Shown here piece after piece: positions 41,062 through 53,049 of a stretch of DNA of 64,000 bases. Both the position numbers and the translations under genes were made by a program. Numbering within the stretch: position 1 is the stretch's first letter; each line of letters begins with the position of its first letter. The stretch covers positions 42,654,007 to 42,718,006 of the forward strand of contig CM055107.1 of assembly GCA_029204225.1 (NCBI GenBank), given 5' to 3'. The DNA is from Diphasiastrum complanatum. Lineage: Eukaryota > Streptophyta > Lycopodiopsida > Lycopodiales > Lycopodiaceae. The notes under the pieces are model-generated. The model was not told the origin of the DNA, ran no database searches, and worked only from the letters and a program-made list of their open reading frames with translations.

Positions 41062-42545
41062 CCAACCGGGTGAGTTGTCATGTAGTACGGGCTTCGATCC
41101 GATGGGGAGGGAGTTAAACTACAGATCTAAATGGAAACTAAGTCTACCAAGGGTGTCAATCTTGGCATATGATCTGATGGTGGAATGGCTCAGTTTGGAA
41201 ATAGGGTGCTTGACACTCTCCTTGACTCTTTTTAGAGTTTTGATATGTGAAGATTCTCTTCTTGGATCTTCGCTTTTCTTGGGCTGTTTAGGCTCTTTGA
41301 GCTCTAAACCTTCTCCTCTTGAGGCTTAGCTTCTCAAGGGAGGAGAACAATGGAAGTAGACTAACTAGTAGATCATAGTGATCTCTCAAGAATGTGTTTA
41401 ACTTCTATTTTACTCTTGTGTGTTTTTGTGGATTAGGAGGATGAGAGCTTATGCTAATGATCTTCTTTATTGTGATAGCATGATTAGGAAACACATTCAA
41501 GCGACAAAGAAAGTTGAATAGAAGTAATTTGAGTTTAATACATACTATGTCAATTTTTGCTCAATAAATTGAATTCAATCACTCCTATTGGATTCCACCA
41601 ATTACTCTACCTTTTAAGACTTGGAATGAAATTCAAAATCAAACGTTGTGATTTTTCTCACTAAGATATTGTGCTTCAAAGAGCTAATGCCACTTAGAAA
41701 GATTTGATCACCTAGGAGAATACAAATTTTCCACCAATAACAATACAAAATGAGCTTCTAGATCTTGTCTTCTACAAAGGAAGGAACTCTTAGAAAATTG
41801 GATCTCTCTCTACACATTTGCCATAGACACCTTAATGACTCTTTTCAAACCTCACAAACACTCAAACAAATTGAGTAGGATTGAATAATGTGACTTGGAT
41901 CTCAATCTCTTTTCTAGAACATTGAAGCCAATCTATGTCAAATTCTACAAAAGATTTGCATAGATGCTCTATATGCACTAGAAACTCTCAAAGGTTTCAC
42001 TTGGAGGACAGATCCAAGGATGCTTTCTAGTAAATTGATGCTTCTAAACTTGACCCTATCACTCTTGAACAAATCTATAGTGATGGTACAATGGATTTCA
42101 ACCTCTCACCTTGCATATCACTCAATCTATGATTTTTAGCAAAATCTCTCTCAACTTCAACATGCACTCAAAAAATCAGAGATAATCAGTTAATGCACCT
42201 AATTGAAGCTTAAAATTTAATTTCTTGGCTGATCTAATCCAATAACTAATCAAGGGATTAGATTCTCTATAGAAAATGCTTGAGTTTGCACCAAAAATCT
42301 CTCAAATTTGGGTGTGTGAGTCAAATTGTACAAATTTTTAAATTTTCTTAGCCAAAACCGGATCTGTACGGTCTCACACGTGTGAAAAGAGTTCCTACAG
42401 CCCACAACAAGTTCTGGCCCAAAATTTTTGAGAATATCTATCAAATCCAACTCGCTACCCAAAATTTGACTAGTTTCCAAAAAACTGCTAATTTTGGCTT
42501 TGATTTGGATTAACCCTATCAATTTCAACAAAATCTCTTGTACTA
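41062..42545. other. Non-coding; includes Copia leader of the 42546 element (minus)
   Basis: The part just left of the primer site at 42546-42558 should be the 5' leader of a minus-strand Copia; no gag follows it within 1.4 kb. A CACACGTGTG palindrome occurs at 42375-42384 within this leader. A stretch at 41440-41510 (GCTTATGCTAATGATC, GTGATAGCATGATTA) recurs in altered form near 33885-33930. Confidence 0.45.
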
Positions 42546-43118
42546 GGCTCTGATACCATGTGGAAAAAGAGTACAAAAAGGACCAAGAGTGGATCCTAAT
42601 CTGATCCTCAAGAGGGATTGGTTGTCAGATTACTTAATCTATCAATCTACTTCAGATTAAGATCAATCTAGATCAATTCTAGACACAAAATCCTAACAAG
42701 AACAATCATTAATTGAAGGTAAGTGTACTTTATGATTTCACACGCGTGAAACACTGTTTGAGTACGGACTCCAACCTGAAAATCAAGTACACATTGATAG
42801 AACCTCAAAAAAATCAAAACAAATGTAGACAAATGGGGAGAATCACTCAAAATTGCTTCCAAAACCAAGATTGGTGTCTCACACTGATTATGGCCAAATG
42901 TGGATCTATATATACAATAAGTGGGAGCTTGTGGTACTGATCATCCCTTTGATCCCACATGTGTGAAGGTGCTTTGTCATATGATGATTCATCATGCAAA
43001 ACTGACACTTGGACAAAACCTTCTATTTTGAGCACTTTTGGTCCATTTTCCTTCTATATGGAGATCTACTTGGAAATCTTCTAGAAGTCAAAATTTGCCT
43101 AATTCAGCTTATTCCACA
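42546..43118 (-). repeat. Copia primer-binding site and 5' LTR (minus strand)
   Basis: GGCTCTGATACCA at 42546-42558 is the reverse complement of the primer site TGGTATCAGAGCC. The LTR then begins at 42559 (TGTGGAA on the plus strand); a matching TTCCACA at 43112-43118 would make it about 560 bp, and a TATATATA box lies near 42907-42914. CACACGTGTG-type palindromes occur at 42740 (CACACGCGTG), 42956 (CACATGTGTG) and across the outer end at 43115. The outer end is inferred from the 7-bp inverted termini. Confidence 0.55.
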
Positions 43119-43341
43119 CGTGTGAGCTGTCCTCTACACATGCAATATGACACCTAACCAAAATAGTTGGCTCATGCAATCAATAGATTGATGCCATGTG
43201 TCATATATCTAGAAAACTAGTTTTTGGCCTTTTTAGCCACTAGAACTTGAATTAAATCATATGTACAACCTATATGATTATGGTACATGACAAGTACACT
43301 ATTTTCACACGTGGGAACAGGCTCCAAACATGTGTGTCTAT

Positions 43342-44166
43342 CTATATACAAGATTTGTGGCCTCCACCAAGCTTATTTTTGCATTTTTCACACTTCACTT
43401 TCTTCTTCTTGGTTTTTGAGTTAGAGGGATTAGATGTATCATCCTCTTCACCATCTTGATCTCGATCTTTGGCTTTGTCTTTGTTGTATGGTTGAGAGAA
43501 TTGGTTCTTACTCCTTCCTTTCTGCTTGCCTTTGACAAAGAGGGCTTTGTCACTTCCACCATGTTCAAGTTTGTTCATCCTGGAGAGTTTATAGCTTTGT
43601 TTAGATTCTTCAAAAATAAGAATTCCTTGGAGAGTTTCTAGATTAGGTAACTCCTCCTTAATAGCAAAAGACTGAATAAGATTATTATAGTCATCTCTCA
43701 AGCCATTCAGTATGACTTGAACTAGCTCAACTTGGTTAATGGTAACACCAACACAGGAAAGCTCTCTATGTAAATCTTTAACTCTCAGAACATAGTTAGA
43801 TGCACTCTCTTCACTTCTTTGGAAACTTTGGAAAATCTGATTCCTAAGAGTGAGTATTCTAGAAGTATTCTTTGCTTCATAGATGGTCTTTAGTGCATCC
43901 CAAGCTTCTTTGGCTATAGTGCAAGATCCTATCTCTCTCAAAATTTCATTAAATACATTCATCTTAATGAAATGTAGAGCCATTCTAGCTCTCTTCTTAT
44001 ATTTAGGAATTTCAACCTGTGCTTGAGGCTTCTCCTCAACACCAATCACAATATCCATAACATCCTGGAGAATCAAAACAGACTCCATTCTTAACTTCCA
44101 GATTGAGTAATTAGAAGTGTTTAGTCTTTCGCTGGCTTCTAGAAGATATCCTCCCTGAGATGCCAT
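43342..44166 (-). pseudogene. Copia gag (truncated element, frame open)
   Basis: A 274-codon open gag frame starts at 44166 (MASQGGYLLEASERLNTSNY) and ends with a zinc knuckle of the form CEKCKNKLGGGHKSC, in which spacing is disturbed. It then meets a stop at 43342 where the element is cut off. It belongs to the same lineage as the intact element's gag: both have MDIVxGVEExP, ALHxIKMNV and ELVQVILNGL. No pol region follows, so the element is truncated although the frame is not broken. Confidence 0.85.
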
Positions 44167-44922
44167 TATAATGAAGACTTCTTAGTTATTGGATTGAAAT
44201 ATGTTTGAGCTTGTTCCTATCAGACTTAGAGTTGCTGCTCTCTTTCACTATAGGTATTTTCAAGGTTGAACTACCTTCCTATGTGAAACACTTGCAACTA
44301 TATATGAGATGAATCTCAAATATTCAACAAGACAAGTTATATAGATCAGACACAAAAAGTGGTTTGTGACACTTTGGCTGGTTTGAATCCTACTTTTGGC
44401 ACGTGTGAAATGCTTCAAAAGAAAACACTATTGACACTCAGAAGGCTCAAAGGGTGTTCAAATACTTCCAACTCAATCTTGATCTACAGTTTCTTGTGTT
44501 GGATGCTCAAACAATGAATTCAGAACAAAGTATAATTGAATCAAATCAAAATGCTGTCACTCAGATTATGGACCTATCCCTATCCTCTTTAAGAGCTTAT
44601 AACTCTTGCTAGACACATCGGATTGATTTGATTTCAATTTCTATGGAAAGTACAGATCAAATGCTTTCCATGAAGCTATAACACTGCTATCTTTAAATCT
44701 ATAACTAAGGAGAACAAAGGGACTGAAAAACTCTGATTTTCACACGTGCGGAATTCCAGAATTTCGTACTTCCTCAATTCAGGTCTAAAAATTCAGTTCA
44801 AGTCCGATTTGATCCAAATAAACTTCAGAGAAGGGTTAGAAAAAGTGTAAAACTGCTTTTTTGTTCGATTTAGTTCTCAGTTTCTTGTACAATCAGAGTT
44901 GTTAGCATGCAAAGCTTAATGT

Positions 44923-45380
44923 GGCTCTGATACCATGACAAAATTTCCAGAATTCACACGTGTGGGGAATGTCCACAAGAGTGACAATTCTTAATTAAGC
45001 TTTGTGATTGGCACTATAACCTGATCTAGATTGATCAACAAAATCTAGTTTAGAAGAAATGGCTAATCCACAATCTAGCATGCTAATCAACAGAATATAA
45101 TAGCAATGATCAAAGAATGAAAAAATACAAGATTTCAATGTATGAGCATTAGCCTCAACCTGAGTTAGAGAGAGAGAGAGAGAGAGCTAGAGAGATAACA
45201 AACAATATTTGTTTAGATCCAAAATGACATGAGATAGCTACAAAACTTTGGTTCTTCATTATCAATTGTGCGGAGAGCTACACATATTTATGGAGATTGA
45301 GGTAGCTCGAGGTAGAACCATATCTATCCATTCCAAAATGACATCTAAAGTGACATCTAGAGTCTATGTGACATTTGTCA
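44923..45380 (-). repeat. Primer-binding site and 5' LTR of the 43342-44166 gag element
   Basis: GGCTCTGATACCA at 44923-44935 is the primer site read on the minus strand, about 760 bp before gag. The LTR starts at 44936 (TGACAAA) and probably ends at 45380 (TTTGTCA), giving 7-bp inverted termini and 445 bp. A palindrome CACACGTGTG lies at 44955-44964, with related CACGTG words in the leader at 44400 and 44741. A short (AG)9 run occurs near 45167. Confidence 0.6.
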
Positions 45381-45597
45381 CTTGTCATGCATGAAATTCT
45401 ACCAACTTTTTACAAGTGTACTAGTTCTAACTAGAAATGTCCAAATCATCATGCATGTGTCCAATAAACTTTGTGCATGCCTTGCATGTCGCTATGGATC
45501 ACTTAAAATTAATGCATGTGAGTTGCCACGCGTTTCTACAAGCATAATCATGCTAATTCTATGTTTACAAGCTATATGCAAGTTGCATTTATCCGGA
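45381..45597. other. No supportable gene
   Basis: Non-coding sequence between the LTR and the direct repeat. Confidence 0.5.
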
Positions 45598-45783
45598 GTC
45601 CAATATTGGTCTCATGTTCTCTATTTTGTTTGGGTCACTCAATGAATTTAAATAGCATAATTCAAAACAAGTCAAATTTCACTTTGCAAATTTCTGAGTT
45701 TAGGGTCAAAGGATTCGTCTCTGCCACTCTCACTCTCACTCTCACATATGTGTTTGCTTCCTCTCTCTTGTTCTCTTGTAATC
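45598..45783 (+). repeat. Direct repeat partner of 40055-40240
   Basis: Same-orientation copy of the right half of the 39530-40240 block. It ends at CTCTTGTA, where antisense Copia coding sequence begins. Confidence 0.85.
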
Positions 45784-46867
45784 CACTCGTTGGACTTGAG
45801 TAAATCCTTTAGCCACTAGCCGTGCTTTCCATTTTGCAATGGAACCATCAGAGTTGATCTTCTTCTTGAAGATCCACTTGTTGTCGATAACTCTCTTGTA
45901 AGTGCAGAAGTCGACCAGCGTTCCAGGTCTGATTCGTCAAAAGTGAGTTATACTCGCTTTCCATAGATTCTTGCCACTTCACAACATTCTTGGAGTTAAT
46001 TTCGTTGGCTAGGCTCTCTGGTTCTTCTGATGAAGTCCAGAATGATTGAGGTGCATAGCTCTCAGGAACTGTCCGAGTCCGTGAGAATCTGCAGACGTTG
46101 GGTTGACTAGAATGCGATGATGTTTCTTCTTGAATTTCTTTAGATTTATTCGAGCTAGCTTGGTCTGGTATGATGACATGTATTGTCGGTTGCTTGGCTT
46201 CTGTAGCTGTAGCTGCAGGTTCTGTAGAAGGAACATCAACCTTGGAAGAATCCATGCTACGTAAAATGAAATGACATGACATAGCATCATTTATCGATGG
46301 TTGTTTGAAACCATAGTATGTATGCTCTTGAAATATTACATCCCTAGAGACAAATACTACACTGGTGGATGGATCATAAACTTTATAAGCTTTACGTTCA
46401 TCAGGATAGCCAATGAAAATACATTTATTTGTCCTATGATCCAGCTTCTTCCTAAGCGGTTTAGGAATGTGAACAAAACATATACAACCAAAGATTTTTT
46501 TAATGGTTGCCACTAGGCTTGTGCCCATGCCAAACTTCATGAGGAGTCTTGTTGTTGATGGCTTTGGTGTTGGATCTATTCTGCACGTAACAGGCTGTGG
46601 CAGTAGCTTCCATCCAGAACTTCGCAGGTAGGTGTGCTTGATGTAGCATGGATCTGGCTGAGTTGAGAAGAGTTCGATTCTTCCTTTCTGCAATCTTGTT
46701 CTGTTGAGGTGAATAGGAAGTGGTGAACTGTCTTTTAATACCATTTTTAGCCATGTAGTCAGACATCTCGTTAAACCACCATCAGTTCGGAGTGCCTTAA
46801 CTTTCCTAGACGTTTGTGTCTCAACCATGGCCTTGAATCTCTTGAAGCATTCAAAGGCTTCAGATTT
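45784..46867 (-). pseudogene. Copia integrase to pre-RT fragment
   Basis: Minus-strand pieces: integrase core EAFECFKRFKAMVETQTSRK near 46840, then a frame change, GIKRQFTTSYSPQQNKIAER near 46720 and AKFWMEATATACYVQNRSNT. Next come GCICFVHIPKPLRKKLDHRT near 46460 and KCIFIGYPDERKAYKVYDPS, followed by a linker and NVVKWQESMESEYNSLLTNQ, ending in a broken pre-RT block. At least two frameshifts are present. It is bounded on both sides by the rearranged halves of the 39530-40240 block, without LTRs. Confidence 0.85.
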
Positions 46868-47392
46868 GAGCCTGACCCAGGCAGACAAGGAACTCAAAAT
46901 TTCGAAAAATAAATAAATTCCAAAACCGGGCATGAGCACGAGCTGGCTATTGTAGTGCCCAGGCACTAGGAATAGCCACTCGTTGGAATGGGCGAGAAAC
47001 CCATTGGGGGTAGTGCCTGGCCTCCTGGATATAGTGCTATTCAAATATTGTTGTATTGTGGAGAAGTGGGAGACAACAACTACGTGTTCTTGGACGTATT
47101 GCTGGGAAAGAGCTGCACAATCTTGGATATAGTGTTGGCAAACCAAACGTGCTAGTGTACTCTGGATATAGTGCTATTCGAATATTGTTGTATTGTGGAG
47201 AAGTGGGAGACAACAACTACGTGTTCTTGGACATAGTGCTAGGAAAGAGCTGCACAATCTTGGATATAGTGCTGGCAAACCAAACGTGCTAGAGTTACTA
47301 TTATCCCAATGTCTGAGTCTAGTCCTTAAACAATCGTTTTGAAGTTTTCAATTTGCAAAAATTGGAAAGTGATAATTTGTATTGCTTATATC
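46868..47392 (-). repeat. Right arm of 525-bp inverted repeat
   Basis: Reverse complement of 39530-40054, including the two 137-bp units. Its last base, 47392, is directly followed by the first base of duplication copy 2. Confidence 0.92.
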
Positions 47393-49000
47393 GAAGCCCA
47401 ATTTTAGAAGTTGCTAAGCTATGTATTTGATTTAGGTTAGTACGGATTTTAAGGTTGCAGGTCTTTCAATGGATTTTTCGGGCATTATTTTAGGGTTTTT
47501 GAGCTACAATAAGCCTACATTTAATTTTTTTTTAAAAACGATTTTAATGTATTTTTTAAAATATGTATAGAACACATACAGAATGGCATTCCTTACGTGC
47601 CTGTTTAGTATACTACGGAACTATTATTTATTATGAAGGGGTAAGAAAATTGAATGTCAACTAGGTTAAACTATGTTTTCATCATCATTGCATAATTAGA
47701 ATACTAAAGTCACCAACATATGAAACATTGTATTGATGTCACGTATATCTTGCCAGATATATCATTTTCAAATTGTATTGGATGAATATCCAAGACTAAA
47801 ATACATGTTTATTGAATTCTAGAACACTGATCAAGCCTTAGTTTAGATATAAATGTCTATGAGGCTGGCCTTCGATTCTAGTTTCCAAACAATGGATTTT
47901 TTTCATTAAATTACTAATGCCATAACTTTTCAATCTTTCACAATAACCCAATAGACCATTGTGTCCTTCACACAAAAAGAGTATGAGTTGAGTGACTTGG
48001 GAGCAATATTGTGTGCAAGTGTTATAGACTCGTAGTAGTCTAGGGCTCATGATGCCCTAATTTGGTGGCCTAGTTTTGCTCCACATGCTATTCAAGAGAA
48101 TTCATTTGAAGATCATGTTTTGAGTTCCTTGAATTCTAAGTTGGAGAACTTCTCGCTCTTCCCAATTGGGATTAGTTGGAGTCTACTATTTGTTAACCAT
48201 TAAACATTGTTTTGTGCCTAATGTGATGCTAAATCTATGATTAACATTCATGAGCCCATAGATTCAAAAATAGCCTGGCCTACAATCTGCATGTACATTG
48301 TAAATATTGTACATAATGATGATGCTAGTGCAATGCTGTTGCCAAAGAATTGTAAAAAAGGTCAACACAAGCAAGAACCCATAAATTAACATTGCATCAT
48401 TTGAGAATTTCTTGAAAGCTGCACATGACTCATCACAATTCCAACTAATGCTTACTTTCTTTTTGGTTGATCCGTCAATTTTTTTTCCAATAAGACATCA
48501 CTTAAGAGTTTCCTGATTATCTCACTCAAGAAGAATATAGAAATTTCCAGCAAGTACCAAAATTATCAGCTACCTTCCAGATTGAGCACTAAACACTGGT
48601 TTATATGCTGACTATGAACTTTTTCATAAACTGTGTACAAAATTCAGCTTGTAGAAAACACAAAGGCACATGCAACTTCCACATAAGACTAAGAGCAGAC
48701 TAGAAAGTGCCTTGTGAAACATGTTGTTCAAAGCCTTTCCATTTCTTTCCAAATTCCACAACAAGGGGTGGTAGAGGAGGAATGAGATTATAACAGTCAG
48801 TTGAAACAAACCCATTTGCCAGAATGCAGTAGCAAGTTTTCTGTTGCTTCAGGCACGTAATCACAATTAGCAATCAATGCTAGTATTGTCTGAAATTTTA
48901 TTACAAAAACTGCTGAATTCATATTCTCATGGTAACCCCTGTCCATGAGCAGATGTATTTACAGAATATTCGCATGCTCTAATCGCCATTGAAATATGGC

Positions 49001-49581
49001 TCAAGGAACGTCCAATAGTTTGAAGTATTTGCGATCTATAAGATAAGCGCCGATGGCAAACCGTACAGCCCATACATTCTTAGGTCTTCTGTCAATTATC
49101 CTGCAAAACAACGCTCTCCTATACATCAGAATTTCACTTCAACAGCATCATAATCTTTACTGAGATAGTTGAGAACAGCATACCTGCCTGCATCACCAGG
49201 CTTAATAAGACCCACGTTCTGGCGCATCATAGGCATCGGCTCCGCAGTTTTAAGAAGCGGAGGGGCCTCTATTATCACTATGGGGCTACCCACCTTCAGA
49301 TCCTTATCTGAAATCAGCCTCACATTCTCAGAGGATGCCTCCTCATTGGAAGACCCGGCTGCCACGGCATCTGATTCTGCTCTTACCACGCCTCGCCATG
49401 GCTGCAAAGCATGGGATTCAGCACTCCTCCCGATTGTGCATAGCCACTGGTGCTGTAGGGATACAGAGAAGAGGTGGCCATAATGGCATGGCTTGGGAGG
49501 GTGGGGCGATGAATGCCGCAGCGGAAAGATCGTAGAGGTGGGAAGAGAGAGGCAGAAAATGGAGCTGCAATAGATACTCAT
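49001..49581 (-). CDS. CRR42: CRR42-like (DUF3148) chloroplast NDH assembly factor, copy 2
   Basis: Two exons, 49581-49184 and 49100-49001, with the same 83-bp GT-AG intron as copy 1. The predicted 165-residue protein is identical to copy 1: transit-peptide-like N-terminus, then VGSPIVIIEAP, KTAEPMPMMRQNVGLIKPGD and VWAVRFAIGAYLIDRKYFK. The only coding difference I see is a synonymous Pro codon (CCG here, CCA in copy 1, near 49520). Upstream of the ATG a T run is one base shorter than in copy 1. The copy looks intact and potentially expressed; promoter features were not recognised. Confidence 0.82.
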
Positions 49582-49870
49582 GGCTGCACAATAAAACACA
49601 CGAGAGGAACAGGAAGAAATAGTGGGAATACATTTAGATTTGGCTTTGGCTTCTTTTTTTTGGGGGAGCAGGCCTCATAGTGCTTTGGCCCCAGCTCATT
49701 GTGAGCCACATGTCTTTGGCCTTGCATTGCAAAGGCAACACGAAGGCTGGAACGTTTCTTGAGGGCCCAACTAACATGCATGAGTTGGCATTCAAAAATT
49801 CCTACCAAGGGTGCATGCAAACAATGCACGATAGTTAACGCCCAAAAAGCAGAAGCCCATGACAACTAAT

Positions 49871-50226
49871 CTTGCTTTATACTTGGTGATAGATCCATCT
49901 GCATGATATTTGATCCTATACATTTGCTTTCAATAGGCTTCTTTCCAGCGCGAAGATCTACAAGCTCCTAGGTGTTGTGCTTTTTGATGGATTCCATCTC
50001 GTCCTCCATTGCTTTTTGCCAAACTTTGCTCTCCCTCACTTCTTCAAACGTAGTGGGCTCATAGAGATTTTTGATTTCCGTCATAAGAGCACAATTCACC
50101 TAGAATCTATTTGGAGGTCTTTGGTTTCTCGTAGATCTTCCGATCTCTCCTACTTGGTTTGTAGATGGAATTTCTTCGGCACCTTCTTGCACCAGCTTTT
50201 CATATCACTTTGGCACTTTATGTTGG
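49871..50226 (-). pseudogene. Copia pre-RT remnant, copy 2
   Basis: Duplicate of 23885-24240 with the same stops; it contains the same broken KVWQKAMEDEME and ELVDLRAGKKPI segments. Confidence 0.75.
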
Positions 50227-50318
50227 GGTGACGTGCTTCTTGTGCGTATTTGGTAGCTTTGAGTTGGATCAAAATCGGTTTTCTAGAACAACTCCGGAAA
50301 TTCAAGTTACTAACACCC

Positions 50319-50786
50319 TGTTATAGAAATTTCGGTTTCTTGGTGCTTGATTGTCAAATTTAGTCTTGGATTTTGTATTGTTTCTTATAACGGGAGAACA
50401 AAAGACCTGTCCTGTAACAATATAAATACATGTGCACTACTCGTTGTAACACACTCACTCAATCAAAGACACAACAGTGAGATAAGACAACAAGAGATGT
50501 ATATTGATGAATCAGATTCAGAGTTATAAAAATTTGTTTTTTGATCAATAGTTTCTTATTGTCTAGATTGTCTTAAGTTTTCTCTTACTTCCGCATATTA
50601 TTTCCACACACATATTCAATCAAGACAAACACTGTTCTATTAGTACATAGATTAGATACAGTCCCGATTGAAGACACAGATATTAGTTTGATTTATTCAA
50701 ACTTTCATCGTGTTCTCTGTGGAAGAGTGTCAAAGTATATAGATTCAAAGCTGACACAGTGATATCAGAACAAATCAGAGTCGATA
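50319..50786 (+). repeat. Putative 5' LTR of old Copia relic (copy 2)
   Basis: Duplicate of 24333-24800, with TATAAATA at 50421-50428. Confidence 0.5.
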
Positions 50787-50869
50787 CAGTGGTATCTTCG
50801 CGTCCCTCTCAGCATTCTTCATACATCCACCAGCAAGCCGCTATCTAGAGTGTTTCAGAAAATTAGAAG

Positions 50870-52383
50870 ATGTCGTCCATCATCAATATTCAGGCTAAGA
50901 TCACTACCATCTTGGACCCAGAAGGTTCAAACTACTTGATTTGAAAATTAAAGACTTGACTCTTATTGAAGGGCAAAGGTCTATGGCAAAGGGTAGAACC
51001 AATTGAGGAGAAGCCAGTAGCTAATCCTGGCAAAGAACTTTGAGAATGAAGTTTAAAAAATGGCAAAGCTATAGCAATTATTGCGTCTTCAGTGCATGAC
51101 AATATAATGCTAGATCTTACATCAAATTTGAACGCAAAGAATTTATGGGAAGAATTGCAAACCAAGAATGAGACTCGATCTCGTAATCAGATCGTGTTCT
51201 TGGAAGACCAATTAACTTACCTACAGTGGGACGACAAAGACCTGAACACATTCGTGTGAACGATTAAAGATCTGTTTGTTTTCTTGCAAAATCCTGGTGC
51301 AGAAAATACAATTTCTAAGGAAAAATAGCTTAGTTATTCTCTTCAAGCACTACCCAGGTCATTTCACACAACAAGAATCTTATTGGCAAAAGATGCGACA
51401 ATGACACTTCAAAAGGCAATAGACGGAGTTAAGGAGGAAGTAGAAGCTCGTGAACGCTATGACGACAATGGTGATTCTGAAAATGCTCTATTTACTTAGA
51501 AGAATAAATCTTCTAAGAAGTCTAAGTTTAAGAGGGAGTCGTGTAAGAAGAATGAGTCTAAGACTAATGAACAACAATCTGGAAAACAACAGAAGAATTC
51601 CGGTGATAAAAAGATCTGCAACAGATGCAGAAGATCAGGTCACACTGAAGAAAAGTGTTGGTTAAATCCAAAGATTCGATGCATTCATTGTCATAAGGGG
51701 GTCATGCAGCAGTAGACTGTTATCAGAATCCCAGAAACAAAAAGGAGCAGAATCGAAGCGAACCTTCAGATTCAAACTATGTCGAAGACAAAGCAGAATG
51801 CTCTAGAGCAGTAAAAGATAGGGCAACAAGGAACTCAGCAGCTTATGTTAGTGCTGATCTATGTTGTTCATCTAATTCAATTTGAGAAGTAGTACTTGAT
51901 TCGGGAGCCACCTCACATTTTGTTTCCTCAAAACAAATTTTGTCTGAGTACAAGAAGATGAACTATTCAAGATTCATTATACTTGGAGACGGTTCTAAAC
52001 ACGTGGTTGATGGAACTGGTATATTATGGCTAGACACGAATCAAGGTGACAAGAAACTGGAGGAAGTTCTCTATGTCCCTACTCTTGATAAAGATCTTCT
52101 ATCTGTAGCTAAGATAGTCGATACATGCATGTCAGTAACCTTCACGAAGAACTCTTGTAAACTGTTCGAGGAAGATTCTGAAAACCTGGTTGCTAAAGGC
52201 AACAAAGAAGGAAATTTATATCACCTGAACATTTGAGCAAGAATCACAAGTCAATCAAACTCAGGAATTGACAGATGTACTGTGGCACAAGAGGCTATGT
52301 CACATGAACATGGAAGCCTTGTACCAAGCCAACAAAAGTCAGAGAATTCAAGGAGTTGAAATCAAAAGTAAAGATATTCGAAC
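50870..52383 (+). pseudogene. Old Copia gag-protease relic, copy 2, left part
   Basis: Same gag (start 50870), zinc knuckle CNRCRRSGHTEEKC (near 51615, followed by Trp here rather than a stop) and protease VLDSGATSHFVSS as in copy 1, with the same older stops. It is interrupted after CGAAC (52379-52383) by the young Copia and resumes at 58250. Confidence 0.88.
52379..52383 (+). other. Target-site duplication, left (CGAAC)
   Basis: CGAAC immediately before the LTR start; the second copy is at 58245-58249. Copy 1 has a single CGAAC at the equivalent position (about 26393-26397), the empty site. Confidence 0.97.
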
Positions 52384-52667
52384 TGTGAAAAATTGTCAAC
52401 TAGTAGTATTTTCCTAACTTGAGATTTTGTAGGCCTATGGCCAAATAAAAGTTAGAGATAGGTTCATACATGTATGTAGAGGCCCAAAGTATGTGTACAC
52501 TACTTTTGAGGTCACATTAATTAGAGGAGGTCGAGTGTGGAGCTCTTCTATTGGCTCATAATTTGGTGCATTCCTATTTGACCAAATTTCTAGGTATATG
52601 GGTGAATCCTATTGGACCCCAATTTTAGCCTATCATAAGACAAGTGGCCAAGAGGCACTATGGCTGC

Positions 52668-52675
52668 TATAAATA
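52668..52675 (+). promoter_or_regulatory. LTR TATA box
   Basis: TATAAATA in a GC-flanked context (GCTGC...GCCATC), about 285 bp into the LTR, consistent with a pol II start near 52700. The 3' LTR repeats it at 57876-57883. Confidence 0.75.
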
Positions 52676-52821
52676 GCCATCTCCACGAGTATGTACACAT
52701 CTCATTTTCATTCTATTGAATGAATGTTATGCTCTTTGAAGGTCCATCTTCTTCTCTCTCACTTTTTTGTTCATATCTTGCATTCTAGCCACTAGAATTG
52801 TGATTTCTTTGTTGCTATGGC

Positions 52822-52835
52822 TTCACACGTGTGAA
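52822..52835 (+). promoter_or_regulatory. G-box palindrome TTCACACGTGTGAA
   Basis: A perfect 14-bp palindrome centred on CACGTG, the binding core of plant bHLH and bZIP factors. It lies downstream of the TATA box, likely in the transcribed leader. Related copies occur in other LTRs and leaders of this window. Confidence 0.6.
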
Positions 52836-53036
52836 ATGCAGGTTGTAGGCTCTGAAGTACGGACAGGGACAGCAAGTTTCTGTTTGTGGAAGCTTATGAT
52901 CAGATTTTGATGTTTAGTTGATGTTTAGTATGCTTAACATCACAATTTCTATCATTTTTTCAATCTAGATGTGCATAACTTCCATGGCCAAGATCTTTAT
53001 GAAACTTTAGCATCTTTTGGATCTGAGTTTTTCACA

Positions 53037-53049
53037 TGGTATCAGAGCA
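53037..53049 (+). other. Primer-binding site (tRNA-iMet)
   Basis: TGGTATCAGAGCA directly abuts the 5' LTR; it is complementary to the 3' end of plant initiator methionine tRNA, standard for Copia elements. A 596-bp untranslated leader separates it from gag. Confidence 0.93.

Larger units (their letters stand above)
52384..53036 (+). repeat. 5' LTR (653 bp)
   Basis: Starts TGTGAAAAATTG and ends GAGTTTTTCACA. Transcription signals are a TATAAATA box at 52668-52675 and, about 150 bp downstream, the 14-bp palindrome TTCACACGTGTGAA at 52822-52835, a G-box core. A CT-rich run near 52750-52765 lies between them. Confidence 0.95.

Noticed and set aside
45848-47146. A 432-codon minus frame that looks like one long gene
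   Set aside because: It fuses the inverted-repeat arm (non-coding) with a broken Copia integrase fragment by chance; only the part from about 46867 down is retroelement coding.
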